64,000 nt of DNA. Source: Micromussa lordhowensis. Lineage: Eukaryota > Cnidaria > Anthozoa > Scleractinia > Lobophylliidae. Position 1 is the first letter of the stretch. The number at the start of each line of letters is the position of its first letter. Below, one piece after another: positions 44,525-57,500 of this stretch. The stretch lies in assembly GCA_964020085.1 (NCBI GenBank), contig CAXHUQ010000754.1, positions 72,501-136,500 on the forward strand, read 5' to 3'. Made by a program: the position numbers and the translations under genes. The notes below the pieces were generated by a model. That model had not been told where the DNA came from, did not search any database, and saw only the letters and a program-made list of their open reading frames with translations.

Positions 44525-47500
44525 CTTTGCAGAATTTCAGAAAACGCGCGCTGGGGGTCCCCTTGGCAAATTTGACATAGCTCGGCTTCACGGGCACTTT
44601 GGGAGGCGCGGTTTGCAGCAAAATGTTCCGCTAGGATAGCACTTCCAGGAAATCCTAGTTAGGACATGATGGCATTGGCACCAGGGTGTTTTTTCTGGCC
44701 TTCTTTTTGCAGGAGTTTTCCCTGGTCCCAACTTTGTAAAATTTCAGAAAACGCGCGCTGGGGGTCCCCTTGGCAAATTTGACATAGCTCGGCTTCACGG
44801 GCACTTTAAGAGGCGCGGTTTGAAGCAAAATGCTCTGGTAGGTTGGCATTTCAAGGAAATCTTAGTTAGGACATGATGGCATTGGCGCCAGCGTGTTTTT
44901 TTCTGGCCTTCTTTTTGCAGGAGTTTTCCCTGGTCCCAACTTTGCAGAATTTCAGAAAACTCGCGCTGGGGGTCCCCTTGGCAAATTTGACATAGCTCGG
45001 CTTCACGGGCACTTTAAGAGGCGCGGTTTGCAGCAAAATGTTCTGCTAGGTTGGCACTTCAAGGAAATTGTAGTTAGGAGATGATGGCATTGGCGCCAGG
45101 GTTTTTTTTTCTGGCCTTCTTTTTGCAGGAGTTTCCCCTGGTCCCAACTTTGCATAATTTCAGAAAACGCGCGCTGGGGGTCCCCTTGGCAAATTTAACA
45201 TAGCTCGGCTTCACGGGCACTTTAAGAGGCGCGGTTTGCACCAAATGTTCTGCTAGGTTGGCACTTTAAGAAAATTGTAGTTAGGACATGATGGCATTGG
45301 CGCCAGCGTGTTTTTTTCTGGCCTTCTTTTTGCAGGAGTTTCCCCTGGTCCCAACTTTGCAGAATTTCAGAAAACGCGCGCTGGGGGTCCCCTTGGCAAA
45401 TTTGACATAGCTCGGCTTCACGGGCACTTTGGGAGGCGCGGTTTGCAGCAAAATGTTCCGCTAGGATAGCACTTCCAGGAAATTTTAGTTAGGACATGAT
45501 GACATTGGCACCAGGGTGTTTTTTCTGGCCTTCTTTTTGCAGGAGTTTTCCCTGGTCCCAACTTTGTAAAATTTCAGAAAACGCGCGCTGGGGGTCCCCT
45601 TGGCAAATTTGACATAGCTCGGCTTCACGGGCACTTTGGGAGGCGCGGTTTGCAGCAAAATGTTCCGCTAGGATAGCACTTCCAGGAAATCCTAGTTAGG
45701 ACATGATGGCATTGGCACCAGGGTGTTTTTTCTGGCCTTCTTTTTGCAGGAGTTTTCCCTGGTCCCAACTTTGTAAAATTTCAGAAAACGCGCGCTGGGG
45801 GTCCCCTTGGCAAATTTGACATAGCTCGGCTTCACGGGCACTTTAAGAGGCGCGGTTTGCACCAAATGTTCTGCTAGGTTGGCACTTTAAGGAAATTGTA
45901 GTTAGGACATGATGGCATTGGCGCCAGGGTTTTTTTTTCTGGCCTTCTTTTTGCAGGAGTTTCCCCTGGTCCCAACTTTGCATAATTTCAGAAAACGCGC
46001 GCTGGGGGTCCCCTTGGCAAATTTAACATAGCTCGGCTTCACGGGCACTTTGGGAGGCGCGGTTTGCAGCAAAATGTTCTGCTAGGTTGGCACTTTAAGG
46101 AAATCCTAGTTAGGATATGATGGTAATGGCGCTAGGGTGTTTTTTCCGGCCTTATTTTTGCAGTAGTTTTCCCTGGTCCCAAATTTGGAGAATTTTAGAA
46201 AACGCGCGCTGGGGGTCCCCTTGGCAAATTTGACATAGCTCGGCTTCACGGGCATTTTAAGAGGCGCGGTTTGCAGCAAAATGTTCTGCTAGGTTGGCAC
46301 CTCAAGGAAATTTAAGTTAGGACATGATGGCATTGGCGCCAGGGTGTTTTTTCTGACCTTCTTTTTGCAGGAGTTTCCCCTGGTCCCAACTTTGCATAAT
46401 TTCAGAAAACGCCCGCTGGGGGTCCCCTTGGCAAATTTGACATAGCTCGGCTTCACGGGCACTTTGGGAGGCACGGTTTGCAGCAAAATGTTCTGCTAGG
46501 TTAACACTTTAAGGAAATTTTAGTTACGACATGATGGCATTGGCGCTAGGGTGTTCTTTCTGGCCTTCTTTTTGCAGTAGTTTTCCCTGGTCCCAACTTT
46601 GCAGAATTTCAGAAAACGCGCGCTGGGGGTCCCCTTGGCAAATTTCTCATAGCTCGGCTTCACGAGCACTTTAAGAGGCGCGGTTTGCAGCAAAATGTTT
46701 TGCTGGGTTGGCACTTTAAGGAAATTTTAGTTAGGACATGATCGCATTGGCGCCAGCGTGTTTTTTCTGGCCTTCTTTTTGCAGGAGTTTCCCCTGGTCC
46801 CAACTTTGCAGAATTTCAGAAAACGCGCGCTGGGGGTCCCCTTGGCAAATTTGACATAGCCCGGCTTCGCGGGCACTTTAACAGGCGCGGTTTGCAGCAA
46901 AATGTTCTCCTAGGTTGACACTTGCAGGAAATCGTAGTTACGACATGATCGCATTGGCGCCAGGGTGCTTTTTCTGGCCTTCTTTTCGCAGGAGTTTTCC
47001 ATGGTCCCAACTTTGCAGAATTTCAGAAAACGCGCGCTGGGGGTCCCCTTGGCAAATTTGACATAGCTGGGCTTCACGGGCACTTTGGGAGGCGCGGTTT
47101 GCAGCAAAATGTTCTGCTAGGTTGGCACTTCAAGGAGATTTTAGTTAGGACATGATGGCAGTGGCGCCAGGGTGTTTTTTGTGGCCTTCTTTTTGCAGGA
47201 GTTTCCCCTGGTCCCAACTTTGCAGAATTTCAGAAAACGCGCGCTGGGGGTCCCCTTGGCAAATTTGACATAGCTGGGCTTCACGGGCACTTTGGGAGGC
47301 GCGGTTTGCAGCAAAATGTTCTGCTAGGTTGGCACTTCAAGGAGATTTTAGTTAGGACATGATGGCATTGGCGCCAGGGTGTTTTTTCTGGCCTTCTTTT
47401 TGCAGTAGTTTTCCCTAGTCCCAACTTTGCAGAATTTCAGAAAACGCGCGCTGGGGGTGTCCTTGGCAAATTTGACATAGCTCGGCTTCACGGGCACTTT

Positions 47501-49199
47501 AAGAGGCGCGGTTTCCAGCAAAATGTTCTGCTAGGTTGGCACTTTAAGGAAATTCTAGTTAGGACATGATAGCATTGGCGCCAGGGTGTTTTTTCTGGCC
47601 TTCTTTTTGCAGTAGTTTTCCCTGGTCCTAAATTTGCAGAATTTCAGAAAACGCGCGCTCGGGGTCCCCTTAGCAAATTTGACATAGCTCGGCTTCACGG
47701 GCACTTTAAGAGGCGCGGTTTGCAGCAAAATGTTCTGCTAGGTTGGCACTTTAAGGGAATCCTAGTTAGGACATGATGGTATTGGCGCCAGGGTTTTTTT
47801 TTTTTTGGGCTTCTTTTTTGCAAGAGTTTTGCCTGGTCCCAACTTTGCAGAATTTAAGAAAACGTGCGCTGGGGGTCCCCTTGGCAAATTTGACATACCT
47901 CGGCTTCACGGGCACTTTGGGAGGCGCGGTTTGCAGCAAAATGTTCTGCTAGGTTGGCACATTAAGGAAATTTTAGTTAGGACATGATGGCATTGGCGCC
48001 AGGGTGTTTTTTCTTGCCTTCTTTTTGCAGTAGTTTTTTATAGTCCCAACTTTGCAGAATTTCAGAAAACGCGCGCTGGGGGTCCCCTTGGCAAATTTGA
48101 CATAGCTCGCCTTCACAGGCACTTTAAGAGGCGCGGTTTGCAGCAAAATCTTCTGCTTGGCTGGCACTTCAAGGGAATTTTTGTTAGGACATGATGGCAT
48201 TGGCGCTAGGGTGTTTTTTCTGGCCTTGTTTTTGCAGTAGTTTTCCCTGGTCCTAAATTTGCAGAATTTCAGAAAACGCGCGCTGGGGGTCCCCTTGGCA
48301 AATTTGACATAGCTCGGCTTCACGGGCACTTTAAGATGCGCGGTTTGCAGCAAAATGTTCTGCTAGGTTGGCACTTTAAGGAAATTTTAGTTAACACATG
48401 ATGACATTTGCGCCAGTGTGTTTTTTCTGGCCTTCTTTTTGCAGGAGTTTCCCCTGGTCCCAACTTTGCAGAATTTAAGAAAACGCGCGCTGGGGGTCCC
48501 CTTGGCAAATTTGACATAGTTCGGCTTGACGGGCACTTTGGGAGGCGCGGTTTGCAGCAAAATGTTCTGCTAGGTTGGCACTTCAAGGAAATCTTAGTTA
48601 GGACATGATGGCATTGGCGCCAGGGTGTTTTTTCTGGCCTTCTTTTTGCAGTAGTTTTCCCTAGTCCCAACTTTGCAGAATTTCAGAAAACGCGCGCTGG
48701 GGGTCCCCTTGGCAAATTTGACATAGCTCGGCTTCACGGGCACTTTAAGAGGCGCGGTTTCCAGCAAAATGTTCTGCTAGGTTGGCACTTTAAGGAAATT
48801 CTAGTTAGGACATAATGGCATTGGCGCCAGGGTGTTTTTTCTGGCCTTCTTTTTGCAGGAGTTTCCCCTGGTTCCAACTTTGCAGAATTTCAGGAAACGC
48901 GCGCTGGGGGTCCCCTTGGCAAATTTTACATAGCTCGGCTTCACGGGCACTTTGAGAGGCGCGGTTTGCAGCAAAATGTTCTGCTAGGTTGGCACTTTAA
49001 GGAAATTTTAGTTAGGACATGATGGCAATGGCGCCAGGGTGTTTTTTTGGCCTTCTTTTTGCAGTAGTTTTCCCTAGTCCCAACTTTGCAGAATTTCAGA
49101 AAACGCGCGCTGGGGGTCCCCTTGGCAAATTTGACATAGCTCGGCTTCACGGGCACTTTAAGAGGCGCAGTTTGCAGCAAAATGTTTTGCTAGGTTGGT

Positions 49200-50235
49200 A
49201 CTTTAAGTAAATTTTAGTAAAAGACCAGATGGCATTGGCGCTAGGGTGTTTTTTCTGGTCTTCTTTTTGCAGGAGTTTCCCCTGGTCCCAACTTTGCAGA
49301 ATTTCAGAAAACGCGCACTGGGGGTCCCCTTGGCAAATTTGACATAGCTCGCCTTCACGGGCGCTTTAAGAGGCGCGGTTTGCAGCAAAATGTTTTGCTA
49401 GGTTGGTACTTTAAGTAAATTTTAGTAAAAGACCAGATGGCATTGGCGCTAGGGTGTTTTTTCTGGTCTTCTTTTTGCAGGAGTTTCCCCTAGTCCTAAC
49501 TTTGCAGAATTTCAGAAAACGCGCGCTGGGGGTCCCCTTGGCAAATTTGACATAGCTCGGCTTCACGGGCACTTTGGGAGGCGCGGTTTGCAGCAAAATC
49601 TTTTGCTAGGTTGGCACTTTAAGAAAATTTTAGTAAAAGACCAGATGGCATTGGCGCTAGGGTGTTTTTTCTGGTCTTCTTTTTGCAGGAGTTTCCCCTA
49701 GTCCCAAATTTGCAGAATTTCAGAAAACGCGCGCTGGGGGTCCCCTTGGCAAATTTGACATAGCTCGGCTTCACGGGCACTTTGGGAGGCGCGGTTTGCA
49801 GCAAAATCTTTTGCTAGGTTGGCACTTTAAGGAAATTTTAGTAAAAGACCAGATGGCATTGGCGCTAGGGTGTTTTTTCTGGTCTTCTTTTTGCAGGAGT
49901 TTCCCCTAGTCCCAACTTTGCAGAATTTCAGAAAACGCGCGCTGGGGGTCCCCTTGGCAAATTTGACATAGCTCGGCTTCACGGGCACTTTGGGAGGCGC
50001 GGTTTGCAGCAAAATGTTTTGCTAGGTTGGCACTTTAAGGAAATTTTAGTAAAATACCAGATGACATTGGCGCTAGGGTGTTTTTTCTGGTCTTCTTTTT
50101 GCAGGAGTTTCCCCTAGTCCCAACTTTGCAGAATTTCAGAAAACGCGCGCTGGGGGTCCCCTTGGCAAATTTGACATAGCTCGGCTTCACGGGCACTTTG
50201 GGAGGCGCGGTTTGCAGCAAAATGTTTTGCTAGGT
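49200..50235. repeat. Run of five near-identical 208-bp monomers
   Basis: Five successive units repeat at exactly 208 bp (landmarks near 49,203, 49,411, 49,619, 49,827 and 50,035). They share AAAAGACCAGATGGCATTGG in place of the usual GGACATGATGGCATTGG, GGCGCTAGGG and TTCTGGTCTTC. They differ from each other at only a few sites and from their neighbours at many, which indicates a very recent local amplification of one variant monomer. Confidence 0.9.
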
Positions 50236-53200
50236 TGGCACTTCAAGGAAATCTTAGTTAAGACATGATGGCGTTGGCGCCAGGGTGTTTTTTCTGGCCT
50301 TGTTTTTGCAGAAGTTTCCCCTGGTCCCAACTTTGCAGAATTTCAGAAAACGCGCGCTGGGGGTCCCCTTGGCAAATTTGACATAGCTCGGCTTCACGGG
50401 CACTTTAAGAGGCGCGGTTTGCAGCAAAATGTTCTGCTAGGTTGGCACTTCAAGGAAAGTTTAGTTACGACATGATGGCATTGGCGCCAGGGTGTTTTTT
50501 CTGGCCTTCTTTTTGCAGTAGTTTCCCTGGTCCCAACTTTGCAGAATTTTAGAAAACGCGCGCTGGGGGTCCCCTTGGCAAATTTGACATAGCTCGGCTT
50601 CACGGGCACTTTAAGAGGCGCGGTTTGCAGCAAAATGTTTTGCTAGGTGGGCACTTCAAGGAAATTTAAGTTACGACATGATGGCATTGGCGTCAGGGTG
50701 TTTTTTCTGGCTTTCTTTTTGCAGGAGTTTCCCCTGGTCCCAACTTTGCAGAATTTCAGAAAACGCGCGCTGGGTGTCCCCTTGGCAAATTTGACATAGC
50801 TCGGCTTCACAGGCACTTTGGGAGGCGCGGTTTGCAGCAACATGTTCTGCTAGGTTGGCACTTCAAGGAAATTTTAGTTAGGACATGATGGCATTGGCGC
50901 CAGGGTGTTTTTTGTGGCCTTCTTTTTGCAGGAGTTTCCCCTGGTCCCAACTTTGCAGAATTTCAGAAAACGCGCGCTGGGGGTCCCCTTGGCAACTTTG
51001 ACATAGCTGGGCTTCACGGGCACTTTGGGAGGCGCAGTTTGCAGCAAAATGTTTTGCTAAATGTGCACTTTAAGGAAATGTTAGTTAGGACATGATGGCA
51101 TTGGCGCCAGGGTGTTTTTTCTGGCCTTCTTTTTGCAGTAGTTTTCCCTAGTCCCAACTTTGCAGAATTTCAGAAAACGCGCGCTGGGGGTCCCCTTGGC
51201 AAATTTGACATAGCTCGGCTTAACGGGCACTTTAAGAGGCGCGGTTTGCAGCAAAATGTTTTGCTAGGTTGGCACTATAAGGAAATTCTAGTTAAGACAT
51301 GATGGCATTGGCGCCAGGGGGTTTTTTCTGGCCTTCATTTTGCAGTAGTTTTCCCTGGTCCCAACTTTGCAGAATTTCAGGAAACGCGCGCTGGGGGTCC
51401 CCTTGGCAAATTTGACCTAGCTCGGCTTCACGGGCATTTTAAGAGGCGCGGTTTGCAGCAAAATGTTCTGCTAGGTTACACTTGAAGGAAATCCTATTTA
51501 AGACATGATGGCGTTGACGCCAGGGTGTTTTTTCTGGCCTTATTTTTGCAGTAGTTTCCCTGGTCCTAACTTTGCAGAATTTCAGAAAACGCGCGCTGGG
51601 GGTCCCCTTGGCAAATTTGACATAGCTCGGCTTCACGGGCACTTTGGGAGGCGCGGTTTGCAGCAAAATGTTGTGCTAGGTTGGCACTTTAAGGAAATTA
51701 TAGTTAAGACATGATGGCATTGGCGTCAGGGTGTTTTTTCTTGCCTTCTTTTTGCAGTAGTTTTCCCTTGTCCCAACTTTGCAGAATTTCAGAAAACGCG
51801 CGCTGGGGGTCCTCTTAGCAAATTTGACATAGCTCAGTTTCACGGGCACTTTAAGAGGCGCGGTTTGCAGCAAAATGTTTTGCTAGGTTGGCACTACAAG
51901 GAAATCCTAGTTAGGACATGATGGCATTGGCGCCAGGGTGTTTTTTCTGGCCTTCTTTTTGCAGGAGTTTACCCTGGTCCCAACTTTGCAGAATTTCAGA
52001 AAACGCGCGCTCGGTGTCCTCTTGGCAAATTTGACATAGCTCGGCTTCACGGGCACTTTGGGAGACGCGGTTTGCAGCAAAATGTTGTGCTAGGTTGGCA
52101 CTTCAAGGAAATCTTAGTAATGACATGATGGCATTGGCGCCAGGGTGTTTTTTCTGGCCTTCTTTTTGCAGTAGTTTTCCCTAGTCCCAACTTTGCAGAA
52201 TTTCAGAAAACGCGCGCTGGGGGTCCCCTTGGCAAATTTGACATAGCTCGGCTTCACGGGCACTTTAAGAGGCGCGGTTTGCAGCAAAATGTTCTGCTAG
52301 GTTGGCACTTGAAGGAAATCCTAGTTACGACATGATGGTATTGGCGCCAGGGTGTTTTTTTTGGCCATCTTTTTTGCAAGGGTTTTCCCTGGTCCCAACT
52401 TTGCAGAATTTCAGAAAACGCGCGCTGGGGGTCCCCTTGGCAAATTTGACATAGCTTGGCTTCACGGGCACTTTGGGAGGCGCGGTTTGCAGCAAAATGT
52501 TTTACTAGGTTGGCACTTCAAGGACATCCTAGTTAAGACATGATGGCGTTGGCGCCAGGGTGTTTTTTCTGGCCTTCTTTTTGCAGTAGTTTCCCTGGTC
52601 CGAACTTTGCAGAATTTCAGAAAACGCACGCTGGGGGTCCCCTTGGCAAATTTGACATAGCTCGGCTTCACGGGCACTTTGAGAGGCGCAGTTTCCAGCA
52701 AAATGTTCTGCTAGGTCGGTACTTTCAGAAAATCGTAGTATAGACATGATGGCATTGGCGCCAGGGTGTTTTTTCTGGCCTTCTTTTTGCAGTAGTTTTC
52801 CCTGGTCCCAACTTTGCAGAATTTCAGAAAACGCGCGCTGGGGGTCCCCTTGGCAAATTTGACATAGCTCGGCTTCACGGGCACTTTGAGAGGCGCAGTT
52901 TCCAGCAAAATGTTCTGCTAGGTCGGTACTTTCAGAAAATCGTAGTATAGACATGATGGCATTGGCGCCAGGGTGTTTTTTCTGGCCTTCTTTTTGCAGT
53001 AGTTTTCCCTGGTCCCAACTTTGCAGAATTTCAGAAAACGCGCGCTGGGGGTCCCCTTGGCAAATTTGACATAGCTCGGCTACACGGGCACTTTGGGAGG
53101 CGCGCTTTCCAGCAAAATGTTCTGCTAGGTTGGCACTTTAAGGAAATCCTAGTTAGGATATGATGGCATTGGCGCCAGGGTGTTTTTTCTGGCCTTCTTT

Positions 53201-54539
53201 TTGCAGTAGTTTCCCTTGGTCCCAACTTTGCAGAATTTCAGAAAACGCGCGCTGGGGGTCCCCTTGGCAAATTTGTTATAGCTCGGCTTCACGGGCATTT
53301 TGGGACGCGCGGTTTGCAGCAAAATGTTCTGCTAGGTTGGTACTTTAAGGAAATTCTAGTTAGAACATGATGGCATTGGCGCCAGGGTGTTTTTTCTGGC
53401 CTTCTTTTTGCAGTAGTTTTCCCTGGTCCCAACTTTGCAGAATTTCAGAAAACGCGCGCTGGGGGTCCCCTTGGCAAATTTGACATAGCTCGGCTTCACG
53501 GGCACTTTAAGAGGCGCGGCTTGCAGCAAAATGTTGTGCTAGGTTGGCACTTGAAGGAAATTCTAGTTAGGACATGATGACATTGGGGCCAGGGTGTTTT
53601 TTCTGGCCTTTTTTTGCAGGAGATTCCCCTGGTCCCAACTTTGCAGAATTTCTGAAAACGCGCGCTGGGGGTTCCCTTGGCAAATTTGACATAGCTCGGC
53701 TTCGCGGGCACTTTGGGAGGCGCGGTTTGCAGCAAAATGTTGTGCTAGGTTGGCACTTCAAGGAAATTATAGTTAGGACATGATGGCATTGGCGCCAGGG
53801 TGTTTTTTTTGGCCTTTTTTTTTGCAGTAGTTTTCCCTGGTCCCAACTTTGCAGAATTTCAGAAAACGCGCGCTGGGGGCCCCTTGGCAAATTTGACATA
53901 GCTCGGCTTCGCGGGCCCTTTAAGAGGCGCAGGTTGCAGCAAAATGTTCTGCTAGGTTGGCACTTTAAGAAAATCCTAGTTCCGACATGATGGCATTGGC
54001 GCCAGGGTGTTTTTTCTGGCCTTCTTTTTGCAGTAGTTTTCCCTGGTCCCAACTTTGCAGAATTTCAGAAAACGCGCGCTGGGGGTTCCCTTGGCAAATT
54101 TGACATAGCTCGGCTTCACGGGCACTTTGGGAGGCGCGGTTTGCAGCAAAATGATTTGTTAGGTTGGCACTTCAAGGAAATCCTAGTTAGGACATGATGG
54201 CATTGGCGCCAGGGTGTTTTTTCTGGCCTTCTTTTTGCAGTAGTTTTCCCTGGTCCCAACTTTGCAGAATTTCAGAAAACGCGCGCTGGGTGTCCCCTTG
54301 GCAAATTTGACATAGCTCAGCTACACGGGCACTTTGGGAGGCGCGCTTTGCAGCAAAATGTTCTGCTAGGTGGGCACTTCAACGAAATTTTAGTTAGGAT
54401 ATGATGGCATTGGCGCCAGGGTGTTTTTCCTGGCCTTCTTTTTGCAGTAGTTTCCCCTGGTCCCAACTTTGCAGAATTTCAGAAAACGCGCGCTGGGGGT
54501 CCCCTTGGTAAATTTGACATAGCTCGGCTTCACGGGCAC

Positions 54540-57500
54540 TTTGGGACGCGCGGTTTGCAGCAAAATGTTCTGCTAGGCTGGCACTTGAAGGAAATTCTAG
54601 TTGGGACGTGATGGCATTGGCGCCAGGGTGTTTTTTCTGGCCTTCTTTTTGCAGTAGTTTCCCCTGGTCCCAACTTTGCAGAATTTCAGAAAACGCGTGC
54701 TGGGGGTCCCCTTCGCAAATTTGACATAGCTCGGCTTCACGGGAACTTTGGGAGGCGCGGTTTGAAGCAAAATGTTCTGCTAGGTTGGCACTTTAAGGAA
54801 ATTTTTCTTAAGACATGATGGCATTGGCACCAGGGTGTTTTTTCTGGCCTTCTTTTTGCAGTAGTTTTCCCTGGTCCCAACTTTGCAGAATTTCAGAAAA
54901 CGCGCGCTGGGGGTCCCCTTGGCAAATTTGACATAGCTCGGCTTCACGGGCACTTTAAAAGGCGCGGTTTGCAGCAAAATGTTTTACTAGGTTAGCACTT
55001 AAAGAAAATGTTAGTTAGGACATGATGGCATTGGCGCCAGAGTGTTTTTCTTGGCCTTCTTTTTGCAGGAGTTTCCCCTGGTCCCAACTTTGCAGAATTT
55101 CAGAAAACGCGCGCTGGGGGTCCCCTTGGCAAATTTGACATAGCTCGGCTTCACGGGCACTTTGGGAGGCGCGGTTTGCAGCAAAATGTTCTGCTAGGTT
55201 AGCTCTTTAAGGAAATGGTAGTTAGAACATAATGGCATTGGCGCCAGGGTGTTTTTTCTGGCCTTCTTTTTGCAGTAGTTTTCCCTGGTCCCAACTTTGC
55301 AGAATTTCAGAAAACGCGCGCTAAGGGTCCCGTTGGCAAATTTGACATAGCTCGGCTTCACGGGCACTTTAAGAGGCGCGGTTTGCAGCAAAATGTTTTG
55401 CTAGGTTGGCACTTCAAGGAAATGTTAGTTAGGACATGATGGCCTTGGCGCCAGGGTGTTTTTTTCTGGCCTTCTTTTTGCAGTAGTTTCCCCTGGTCCC
55501 AACTTTGCAGAATTTAAGAAAACGCGCGCTGGGGGTCCCCTTGCCAAATTTGACATAGCTCGGCTTCACGGGCACTTTGGGAGGCGCGGTTTGCAGCAAA
55601 ATGTTCAGCTAGGTTGGCACTTGAAGGAAATTCTAGTAAGGACATGATGGCATTGGCGCCAGGGTTTTTATTCTGGCCTTCTTTTTGCAGGAGTTTCCCC
55701 TGGTCCCAACTTTGCAGAATTTCAGAAAACGCGCGCTGGGGGTCCCCTTGGCAAATTTGACATAGCTCGGCTTCACGGGCACTTTGGGAGGCGCGGTTTC
55801 CAGCAAAATGTTTTGTTAGGTTGGCACTTCAAGGAAATCGTAGTTAAGACATGATGGCATTGGCGCCAGGGTGTTTTTTCTGGCCTTCTTTTTGCAGTAG
55901 TTTTCCCTGGTCCCAACTTTGCAGAATTTCAGAAAGCGCGAGCTGGGTGTCCCCTTGGCAAATTTGACATAGGTCAGCTACACGGGCACTTTGGGAGGCG
56001 CGCTTTGCAGCAAAATGTTCTGCTAGGTTGGCACTTCAAGGAAATTCTAGTTAGGATATGATGGCATTGCCGCCAGGGTGTTTTTTCTGGCCTTCTTTTG
56101 GCAGTAGTTTTCCCTGGACCCAACTTTGCAGAATTTCAGAAAACGCGCGCTGGGTGTCCCCTTGGCAAATTTGACATAGCTCGGCTTCACGGGAACTTTG
56201 GGACGCGCGGTTTGCAGCAAAATGTTCTGCTAGGTTGGCACTTGAAGAAAATTTTAGTTAGTACATGATGGCATTGGCGCCAGGGTTTTTTTTCTGGCCT
56301 TCTTTTTGCAGGAGTTTCCCCTGGTCCGAACTTTGCAGAATTTTAGAAAACGCGCGCTGGGGGTCCCCTTGGCAAATTTGACATAGCTCGGCTTCACGGG
56401 CACTTTGGGAGGCGCGGTTTGCAGCAAAATGTTCTGCTAGGTTGGCACTTCAAGGAAATGTTAGTCAGGACATGATGGCATTGGCGCCAGGGTGTTTTTT
56501 CTTGCCTTCTTTTTGCAGGAGTTTCCCCTGGTCCCAACTTTGCAGAATTTCAGAAAACGCGCGCTGGGGGTCCCCTTGGCAAATTTGACATAGCTCGGCT
56601 TCACGGGCACTTTAGGAGGCGCGGTTTGCAGCAAAATGTTTTGCTAGGTTGGCTCTTCAAGGAAATCTTAATCAGAACATGATGGCATTGGCGCCAGGGT
56701 GTTTTTTCTGGCCTTCTTTTTGCAGTAGTTTTCTTTGGTCCCAACTTTGCAGAATTTCAGAAAACGCGCGCTGGGGGTCCCCTTGGCAAATTTGACATAG
56801 CTCGGCTTCACGGGCACTTTAAGAGGCGCGGTTTGCAGCAAAATGTTTTGCTAGGTTGGCACTTGAAGGAAATTCTAGTTAGGACATGATGGCATGGGCG
56901 CCAGGGTTTTTTTTCTGGCCTTTTTTTGCAGGAGTTTCCCCTGGTCCCAACTTTGCAGAATTTCAGAAAACGCGCGCTGGGGGTTCCCTTGGCAAATTTG
57001 ACATAGCTCGGCTTCACGGGCACTTTGGGAGGCGCGGTTCGCAGCAAAATGTTCTGCTAGGCTGGCACTTCAAGGAAATTATAGTTAGGACATGATGGCA
57101 TTGGCGCCAGGGTGTTTTTTCTGGCCTTCTTTTTGCAGTAGATTTCCCTGGTCCCAACTTTGCAGAATTTCAGAAAACGCGCGCTGGGGGTCCCCTTGGC
57201 AAATTTGACATAGTTTGGCTTCGCGGGCACTTTAAGAGGCGCGGTTTGCAGCAAAATGTTTTGCTAGGTTGGCACTTCAAGAAAATTTAAGTTAGGACAT
57301 GATGGCATTGGCGGCAGCGTGTTTTTTCTGGCCTTATTTTTGCAGGAGTTTCCCCTGGTCCCAACTTTGCAGAATTTCAGAAAACGCAAGCTGGGGGTCC
57401 CCTTGGCAAATTTGACATAGCTCGGCTTCACGGGCACTTTGAGAGGCGCAGTTTGCAGCAAAATGTTCTGCTAAGTTGGCACTTCTAGAAAATTGTAGTT

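Noticed and set aside
38964..44534. TTTGCAG on both sides of the LINE as a target-site duplication
   Set aside because: TTTGCAG occurs twice in every intact zone C monomer about 24 bp apart, so its presence on both sides follows from a deletion between them and not from a duplication at insertion.
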